Positions 57,341-64,000 of a stretch of 64,000 bases of DNA are shown here, piece after piece. The DNA comes from Sapria himalayana (Eukaryota; Streptophyta; Magnoliopsida; Malpighiales; Rafflesiaceae): the NCBI GenBank assembly GCA_029783825.1, contig JAREIK010017065.1, forward strand, positions 1 to 64,000, given 5' to 3'. Within the stretch, counting starts at the first letter, position 1. The number at the start of each line of letters is the position of its first letter. A program made the position numbers and the translations under genes. The notes under the pieces were generated by a model. The model was not told where the DNA came from. It saw only the letters and a list, made by a program, of their open reading frames with translations, and did not search any database.

Positions 57341-58990
57341 CGTATCTGGTAACCAATTACAGATCTTAGCAGTTAAGATGCGTAAGCTAAAAATTAGTTT
57401 AAATAAATGGAACAAAGTGTGTTTTGGAAACATAAATGCCAATATTAAATAGGTGGAAGAGAAAGTAGAAAGATGTGAAATAGATTACGAGAGAGACCAA
57501 AAGGAGGAGACTATGTAGGAATTAAGTAAAGCAGAGGCAAAATTAACACTGAAACTAAAAAGAAAGAAATCTTCTGGAAGCAAAAAGAAAAAATAAAATG
57601 GCTAAAGGAAGGAGATAACAATACTAAATTATTTCACATGATGGCAAAAATCAGGTCTAAAAACACATAATTAAAGGCATCAAAAGTGCAGAGGGTGAAT
57701 GGGTAGAAAAAGAGGAGGAGATTAAAGCACAACTAGAACAATTTTTGAAAAAGCATCTATGTGAAAAGAGCACTCATATAGAAGATAGCCTAATGCATGC
57801 AATTAAGATCAAGGTCACTAAGGAGGAGAATAACAAACTAGACGTAATCCCAGAAGAGGAGGAGGTAAGGTCAGTAGTTTTTAGTATGAATAAAGAGAGT
57901 GCAGTAGGACCAGATGATTGGAACAATGCTTTCTTTTCAAATATGCTGGCACATAATCAAAAAAGAACTAACTCAAGCAATCAAATGGATTTTTGTGATA
58001 GTAGAAATCACAAAAGCTTGGGCGAGCTTTTTCATTGTACTTATTCCGAAGGTTGAAAACCCACAGAAATGTGAAGACTATCGTCCGAATAGTCTATGCA
58101 ACTCTATTTATAAAAGTTTAGCTAAACTACTGCAAAATAGACTGAGAGATATTCTTCCAAATATAATCTCACAGGAGTAGTCAGGCTTTGTTAAAAATAG
58201 ATTAATGATGGAAAATATAAGCCTTGCATCTAAATTAATGAGACATATTGGAAAAAAAGAATAGGGGTCATAATGTGGTGCTAAAACTAGACCTATCAAA
58301 GGTATTTGATAGGGTGGAATGGCCTATCCTATGCTACTCGATGCGAAAAATAGGTTTTTCTGAATTCTGGATCGATTTAATATATAGATGTATATCAAGT
58401 GTTTGGGTTAGAATAATAATAAATGGGAAAAAGTGAAGAATTTAAGCCGGGCAGAGGTTTGAGGCAAGGAGACTCACACTCTCCGTATCTCTTTAATATC
58501 TATCTAGAGATATTGCTTTTGAATTTAAAGTAAAGAATGTTGGATGGAAAAATCTTAGCATTTAGGCAACACAAGAACACCCCTCACATCGGTTGCCTAG
58601 CATATGGTGTTGATCAGATCATCTTCACAAATGCTAGCTCGAAGTCCCTCACTAATCTTATGGAGCTCTTGCATACTGTAGAAGTAGAGACATGTCAAAT
58701 TTTGAATAAACAAAAATGTTAGTTAATGTTAGCAGCAAAAGCCCCGAGTGGGGTAGTACAAAGGGTTAAAAAAGTAATAAGTTTTACACAAAAGAGAGGG
58801 GCATTAATGTACTTAGGCTACCCGATATTTGAGGGTAGGTTAAGAGAGGACTATTTAAGTTTTTAGGTAGATAAGATGAGAAAGAAAATAGCAAGATGGA
58901 AAGAACATTTTCTTAGCATGGGGGGAGAATTATGTTAATTAAGCATGTGTTGCACGGTTCAGTTGTGCATATATTATCAGTCATGCATCC
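57341..58990 (+). pseudogene. LINE ORF2 linker and reverse transcriptase, copy 7
   Basis: Linker with KMRKLKISLNKWNKVCFGNI (57,380 on) and Lys/Glu-rich text. RT from about 57,745: VVFSMNKESAVGPDDWNNAFF (57,876 on), a frame change, AWASFFIVLIPKVENPQKCE, DYRPNSLCNSIYKSLAKLLQ, SGFVKNRLMMENIS, LKLDLSKVFDRVEW (motif A, about 58,281), IYRCISSVWVRIIING, GLRQGD and FRQHKNTPHIGCLAYGVDQI (58,561-58,620). The catalytic box is YGVD in place of YADD, losing one Asp. VETCQILNKQKC closes the palm. At least three frame changes. Confidence 0.9.
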
Positions 58991-59660
58991 TCCAAAGAAG
59001 TTATAATGAAGCTAGAAAAAGAAATGAAATATTTCTTGTGGGACAAGAATGAAGGAAAATCAAAGTTACACTGGAGGAAATGAGAGGCATTATGTTACCC
59101 AAAAGAGGAGGGAGGGCTGGGCTTTACAAGCCTCATGGAGATAGCTAGTTCATGGGCATGGAAAAGCTGTTAGCAATTGAAAGAAAATGACAGCCTTTGG
59201 GCAAGGTTCATGCATGGCAAGTATGGAGAAAATAACTAAACACTTAAGAATGCTCGGAAAGCATCTATAGCCTGGAAGGCCATACACAAACAAAAAGAGC
59301 TAATGGAAGCTCACTCAAGGCTAAATAGAAGCAGCTAGAAATTGACCTTAAATTCCCAAAGAAATTTCACTCTCAAATCAGCAAAAGAATTGATACGGAA
59401 GAAGAAGAATCCACCGCAGATATTTAAAAGAATATGGAAAGGGGATGGGCCACAGAAGATGAAAACATTCTTGTGGAGTACTTCGATAGAAGCCACCCCA
59501 GTAGATGTAAATATACAGAAAAAAGGAATAAAGTTAGCATCTAGATGTGAATGCTGTCACTTAGCGGTAGAAAGCATGGACCACTTATTTTCACAAGGTG
59601 AAATAGCAAAGGAAGTGTAGAGCTGGCTCGAGACCTCAAGGCATAAGGAAGAAGAGCTGA
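58991..59660 (+). pseudogene. LINE ORF2 connection and zf-RVT region, copy 7
   Basis: Connection (YFLWDKNEGKSKLHWRK, GLGFTSLMEIASSWAW, LWARFMHGKYGENN) then an open frame 59,342-59,620: TLKSAKELIRKKKN, PQIFKRIWKGDGPQKMKTFL, PVDVNIQKKGIKLASRCECC and HLAVESMDHLFSQGEIAKEV. The Cys cluster RCECC and the His of DHLF are intact, making this the reference zf-RVT of the family here. It ends with a TAG at 59,618-59,620. Confidence 0.88.
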
Positions 59661-59824
59661 AAACTAGAATAGCGGGTTAGTTTCGGTGTAAACCCAAGAA
59701 TACAGTACATAGTTGGTTGAAAGAGACTCTCCCACTTGTAACAGTATGGTGCATATGGAAAGCCAGAAATAAGAGCAAATTTGAAGGCATCAAAATGAAC
59801 TCAGAGGAGATCCTGAAAGGTATT

Positions 59825-60375
59825 TGTTGGGCAATCGCGCTTCCACGGGTAGTAAGATTAAGAAACATAAAACAAAGAAAACATAGAAACAAGCAATATA
59901 TATTCCCAATCCACAAGCATCCACGGCAGAATCAAAACGAGAAATCAACACAACAAATAACGTGGTTCACTAGTCACTCAGTACGACTAGCTACCTCCAC
60001 CAGAAAATGCTTATGCATTACAGATTAAAACCAAGAAATAACGTCTTATAGTATGCAACACGGAACAGTCGCGAAATCGCACAGAGAGAGAGGAGAGCGA
60101 AGTTGAACAGTTCAACCGGGTCAAAAAATAGCTGCTCGAAAAAAAATACAAATCATTTTATACAAAAAATAAACAGCCGGTTCATTTAACCGAAGCGGGT
60201 TGGATCATGGACCGGGCCAGGCTCTGCTCCAAAATTTTCGGCCCGCTGACCAGTCTGCGGAACCTCCGTTATTGTGCTACTGCTACATCCCCGGGCTTTT
60301 AATATTTCCTTTCCTGCACTTACATGAAAATATTAAAACGGATTATTAAGTAAAAAACAAATTACATATACAACA
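59825..60375. mobile_element. Solo LTR (551 bp) with 5-bp target duplication GTATT
   Basis: Begins TGTTGGGCAATCG and ends ATATACAACA, an LTR-like TGTTG...CAACA pair. GTATT occurs immediately before (59,820-59,824) and after (60,376-60,380). It is notably richer in G+C than its host (CCGGGCCAGG, CGGCCCGCTGACC). It contains AACAAATAACGTGGTTCACT followed by CTACCTCCACC, wording common in LTRs of plant Ty1/copia elements; the orientation and lineage call is tentative. No coding domains. It separates the zf-RVT tether from RNase H of LINE copy 7. Confidence 0.88.
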
Positions 60376-60380
60376 GTATT

Positions 60381-61063
60381 AAAAAGGAAACCTCAATCAT
60401 ATCTGCTATTAACCCTATTAATGTAGAAAATATAGGAGTTTTTAAGGAGCTGATAGACAAATGGGGCTTAACAATAAGAAAGGAGAGAAAGATGGAGCTA
60501 AAAAGGTTGTCAGGGGAAAACCACTTTCTGAATGGGTGGCTCTTAATACTGACGGAAGTTATATTAGGAACAAGGGAATGGCAGGAGGAGGGGGAGTGAT
60601 CAGGGATTCACATGGGAAAATAATTAGAGCTTCTATAATGAATATAAGGTCTAGCTCTGCATTGCATGCAGAGGTAGAGGCCTTACTAAGAGGAATGCAA
60701 ATTTGTAAAAGACAACAATTAAAGAATATTAATATTCAAGTAGACTCACGCCTTTTGGTCGGACTGACCTCGGGAAGCTTGGTACTATGGAAGTACGAAA
60801 AGGATATAAAAAATATAAAAGACTTGATGAAACAATAGAATGCGACAATTATGTATACGTATAGGGAGTCAAATGCTTTAGCAGATAAGCTAGGGAAAGA
60901 AGGAGCAAGCAAGGGTTTACAAGAATTAGATGAGAATTCCATCCCCGATAGATTCAAAGGTTTGACACGATTAGATAAACTAGGATATCCTTACATAAGT
61001 GTGTGTAGGAAAAAGAACACAGAGATGGGTCACAGGGTTAATGAGAGGAAAGGGGAGGGTTAA
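60381..61063 (+). pseudogene. LINE ORF2 RNase H domain, copy 7
   Basis: Ribonuclease H of the RNase H-like fold, thought to degrade template RNA. An open frame from 60,461 to 60,838 carries PLSEWVALNTDGSYIRNKG (first Asp), MAGGGGVIRDSHGKII, ALHAEVEALLRGMQ (Glu), INIQVDSRLLVGL (third Asp) and WKYEKDIKNIKDLM. A single TAG at 60,836-60,838 separates it from YTYRESNALADKLGKEGASK (fourth Asp) and LTRLDKLGYPYISVCRKKN (to 61,063). All four acidic residues are intact, the only complete set in the window. Confidence 0.92.
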
Positions 61064-62383
61064 AATAACGTATATGGAAAAGGGTGGGCAAGTGGGAGTG
61101 TGATCATGGGTGTAGGTGAGTGAGATGTGAGATCGGTAGGAGAATATGGGCGAGAGGGGATTGGGTTAGAAAAGGATGGGTGGGAGTGGAAGAGAGGGGT
61201 AGGTGGGTTGGGTGAGAGGGGTGTGCAGAGAATAAATGTGTGGGTGTGAAGATGGGTGGGTGTGGGAGAGTATGCATGGGGGGTGTGTGTGTGTGTGTAT
61301 ATGTATGTATAAGTGTCTGCAGGTTAGGAATTGCCATAAAAGAGGCTGCAGAAGTCATGGCAAGAGCTAATCGTGTTGTGGAAAGAAGAGGTGGGAGAGC
61401 ATATAATATAACTGCAGCAGGATGATTACTATAGAAGGAGGAAGAAACGGAAGTAGCAGGGGGAGTGGTTTCAAGAAGCTTGGAAAAGAGATAGCATGTA
61501 GAGAAGATGAGACAAAGAGTAGCTGCAAAAGATGACTAAAGTTGTCAAATTCTAAATGATTATTAAATAGGTGTGGGTGAAATAAATTTGTAAGGGTAAG
61601 GGACACAAGGGCTAATGGTAGGCTAGGTGGTTATGTATGTGGGTGTGTGGGGATGGGGGGCTGGAAGGAATTATTACTTCGCTGGTTGTGAAATGCTGTG
61701 CTTATAGAGGAGGAGTGAAGTTAGTCTGTGCAAGGATAGGGGGAGCAGAAGACAAGTGCAGTGGATGTAGGATTGGAATAACCCGATAGCTACAAAAGGA
61801 TAAAAAACAAGAGGTAGAAGGGGACTAAAAGATATTAAAAGACCCAGATGGTGAGGTGAGCCTAACCGGACAAAAAAAATAGAAAGAAGTATGTAGAAGA
61901 GAAACTAGGCTTGTGGAGAAGTTATTTATGTTGTGTATTAGTTAAGTGTGGGATGGTGTTTGTAATTGATTGTACGGGAATGGGACAAATTGGCAAAGGG
62001 TAGGAAATAGGTTATACTTGCTTTGGTTTTTTGTTGTATTAGTAGGATACAAAGAGGCGAAATGATCTCAGACAAAGGCACGAGAGAAGGAGCACATGGT
62101 ATGGGGGCAGCAACTCCCGAGGTAGAAGAACTATGTGGGTTGGAGCTAAAGTTTGGAGGCCAGGAAAGTAGCTAGGACATGCAACCAAAGGGGGAGGAAA
62201 GTAGCTAATAGAGTTAATTGAATTAGATGTTAATTGTCACGAAATGTTGTTTAAATAGGATTAGGGGCAATGCTTTGAAATAGAGGATGGAAAAGGGTGT
62301 AAAAGGGTAAATTGTAGTATTAGCTTGTAAAAATGGTATACCTCCGCCAAAAGAGATGGATATAATTAATAAACAAACTTTTC
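61064..62383 (+). other. G-rich 3' UTR of LINE copy 7
   Basis: 1.3 kb without coding signal. The first 650 bp are strongly G-rich on the sense strand with many GGG runs (for example GGGTGGGTGTGGGAG near 61,254) and a GT run at 61,282-61,299. It ends AAAAGGGTGTAAAAGGG, then the terminal box. Minus-strand reading frames at 61,104-61,606 are His/Pro/Thr or Leu/Pro low-complexity shadows. Confidence 0.75.
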
Positions 62384-62391
62384 AAAAAAAA

Positions 62392-62417
62392 GTAGAAGAA
62401 GAAGAAAAAAGAAGAAG

Positions 62418-62449
<32 letters not shown>

Positions 62450-62748
62450 GTAGTAGTAGTAGTAGAAGCAGAAGAAGTAGTTGAACCAAAAGAACCATAG
62501 AAGTAGAATAAGAAGCAGAAGAACCAGAAGAAGAAAAATAAGAAGCAGAAGAAGAAACAGGAGAAGAAGTAGAAGAAGAAGCAGATGAAGAAGAAGAAGC
62601 AGAAGAAGCAAAAAAAGCAGAAGAAGTAGAAGAAGCAGAAGAAGAAGCAGAAGAAGAAGCAGAAGAATGAGAAGAAGAAGAAGAAGAAGTAGTAGTAGTA
62701 GAATAAGCAGAAGAAGAAGTAGAAGAAGTAGTCGTAGAAGAAGAAAAA
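62392..62748 (+). repeat. Array A9: GAA/GTA/GCA trinucleotide-type array
   Basis: 0.36 kb following the terminal box and A run of LINE copy 7 and ending at the 5' leader of LINE copy 8. Same GAAGAAGTAGAAGCAGAAG composition as array A8 on the other side of copy 7. Frames encode poly-Leu or poly-Ser and are not genes. Confidence 0.94.
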
Positions 62749-64000
62749 AAATGCTCACAACTTCTATAGACAGAAATTACCATTTTTAGAGAGAAATCTC
62801 TATTCCTACTCAATTCAAGCTGTCATCATGCTCAAAATGGAACAAAGAGACTTCTTATCAAATAATAAGTCCTTTTTTCAATTTTTACTAAACGCACGCC
62901 ACCTTCTCCATTGTTCGGAAACAAAGAAGGGAGTTCCACGATTCACTTCTCTTCGGAAGAGTTACACAGGCTTAGAGAGCCCTTCAAGCTCATGTTAATA
63001 GAAAAGTTTTCCTATGGCAGACCTCGCACGAACAATATACAGTCATTTATCACTTCATTAAAGCTTAAGGAAAGGGTGAAATTTGCCGACTACGATGCTA
63101 AACACCTCTTCCTAAAGTGCTGTATAAAAGAAGATTTCCACCGTAAATGACCAAGGGGGTTATGGCAAGTCATTGGATATTCTATGCGAATTATAAAGTG
63201 GACAAAAAACTTCAGCCCACACAAAAAGGTGCCTCTAGCTCCGGTATGGTTCTCACTCCTAAACCTCCCTGTGTATCTCTATAATATCCACTCCTTATAT
63301 GCTATTTCTTCATGCTTGGGTAAGCCAATTCTACGGAATGAGGCGACACTTTTACTGACTAGGCCGAATAATGCTCGGGTATGTGTTGAATGCAATTTAC
63401 TTACACAGCCACCTACTATGATTTGGATAGATAGTGGAAAGGGAGAGCAGAGTGAGAGGTTTTGGCAACCTGTCACTCCAGAAAACCTACCTCCTTACTG
63501 TCAAGGCTGCAAGAGGTTAGGGCATGCTTTGGGGGAGTGTAGGTTGGGGTTAGAGAAGAAGGGCATAGGGAAGGGGCAAGGGGGTAGAGGAAGGATGGAA
63601 TGGATTAGAAGGGAAGAAGGGGCCTAAAAACACATTCTAGATGAGGGTGAGCCATTAGAAACATAATTAGGGAAAGAAATGGAGGGTAGGGAGGAATAGG
63701 TGGGGACTCAAACCAAAGAGGAGGTTGGCAGTAATAAGGAAATAGAGGCAGTGGTAAGGGCAGAAGAATGGGTAGAGGGTGGGGAAGATGAATGTTGGGA
63801 GGTGGTGAAAGTAAAAGGAAGAGGAGTAAGAGGTCTAAACCTAGGAGGGTCTTAATGGAGAAGGAGTAGGACTATAGCTAGATGGATGAGGACCTTCTGG
63901 ATTTTCTAGAAGAAGAATCAGAAATTTATAGCTATCCATCAATAGGTAATGGGTAATAAAATGAGGAGAGTAAGCTAGAAAATGATAAGGATGATTTAGA
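62749..64000 (+). mobile_element. L1-type LINE, copy 8 (3' part beyond window edge)
   Basis: 5' leader (GCTCACAACTTCTATAGACA) directly after array A9, then ORF1 to the window end. Its leader and ORF1 are those of the same family as copies 1 and 7. It lies head to tail with copy 7. Confidence 0.93.
62828..64000 (+). pseudogene. LINE ORF1, copy 8, partial at window end
   Basis: Start at ATG 62,828 or 62,837 (MEQRDFLSNNKSFF). A frame change near 62,880-62,910 leads to a frame with one stop (TGA 63,148-63,150): LIEKFSYGRPRTNNIQSF, LKLKERVKFADYDAKHLFLK, WQVIGYSMRIIKWTKNF, APVWFSLLNLPVYLYN and CLGKPILRNEATLLLTRPNN. The CCHC knuckle YCQGCKRLGHALGEC (63,499-63,543) is intact. A Gly/Glu-rich segment with stops (63,625, 63,655) follows, and the acidic motif MDEDLLDFLEEES lies at about 63,882-63,921. 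The closest relative here is ORF1 of copy 1. Confidence 0.88.

Larger units (their letters stand above)
54911..62391 (+). mobile_element. L1-type LINE, copy 7 (full structure, with nested solo LTR)
   Basis: Most complete copy: 5' leader (54,911-55,033, with CTAGACAGACAAAGCTC), ORF1, ORF2 with endonuclease, RT, zf-RVT and RNase H, 1.3-kb 3' UTR, terminal box (ATGGTATACCTCCGCCAAAA near 62,333, AATTAATAAACAAACTTT) and an A run. About 7.5 kb with a 551-bp LTR nested before RNase H, so about 6.9 kb of LINE. The 5' leader resembles that of copy 8 (GCTCAC...CTA-AGACAGA), supporting a true 5' end. Stops and frameshifts in both ORFs. Confidence 0.95.

Noticed and set aside
61104..61606. Minus-strand frames rich in His/Pro/Thr and Leu/Pro
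   Set aside because: They are the complement of the G-rich 3' UTR of LINE copy 7; composition explains the lack of stops.

Overview
The window looks like gene-poor, AT-rich nuclear DNA of a flowering plant. The evidence is eight copies (five nearly full-length or only cut by the window or a break, three truncated) of one plant L1-type LINE family. Its ORF1 carries a DUF4283-like domain and a CCHC knuckle. Its ORF2 carries an endonuclease, a reverse transcriptase, a zf-RVT Cys/His region and a C-terminal RNase H. An Au-like SINE, two solo LTRs and a captured LEA_2 gene fragment with a spliceosomal intron fit the same picture. I cannot name the species. I see no intact host gene, rRNA or tRNA.

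Layout. 1-3,910: LINE copy 1 (minus strand, cut by the window edge). 3,905-4,890: array of degenerate 9-bp AAGAAGAAT units. 4,891-11,482: LINE copy 2 (minus, near full length). 11,483-12,528: array. 12,529-14,910: LINE copy 3 (minus, 5'-truncated). 14,911-17,352: arrays interrupted by two duplicated LINE 3' ends. 17,353-19,848: LINE copy 4 (minus, 5'-truncated), head to head with copy 5 (plus, 19,862-26,980), which is split by a 2,521-bp solo LTR. 26,981-36,642: one 9.7-kb array. 36,643-41,043: LINE copy 6 (plus, 3' part lost). 41,044-49,304: AT-rich DNA with a TIR element carrying a LEA_2 pseudogene, an A/T minisatellite and a SINE. 49,305-54,078: array of the opposite strand polarity. 54,079-54,910: array of a GAA/GTA/GCA variant. 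54,911-62,391: LINE copy 7 (plus, nearly complete, with a 551-bp solo LTR). 62,392-62,748: the same array variant. 62,749-64,000: LINE copy 8 (plus, cut by the window edge).

How it fits together. The LINEs form head-to-tail chains. Each preserved 3' end carries a conserved terminal box, then 4-10 A residues, then runs straight into an AAGAAGAAT-type array, and the far end of the array meets the 5' end of the next LINE. Arrays total about 20 kb, near 31% of the window. Where a LINE 3' end adjoins an array, the purine-rich strand is the LINE sense strand. The most interesting reading is a LINE whose 3' tail is a microsatellite that grows and serves as the preferred target for the next insertion. 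The larger arrays have also gained 0.8-1.5-kb higher-order repeats. All LINE copies carry stops or frameshifts, so nothing here looks autonomous today.
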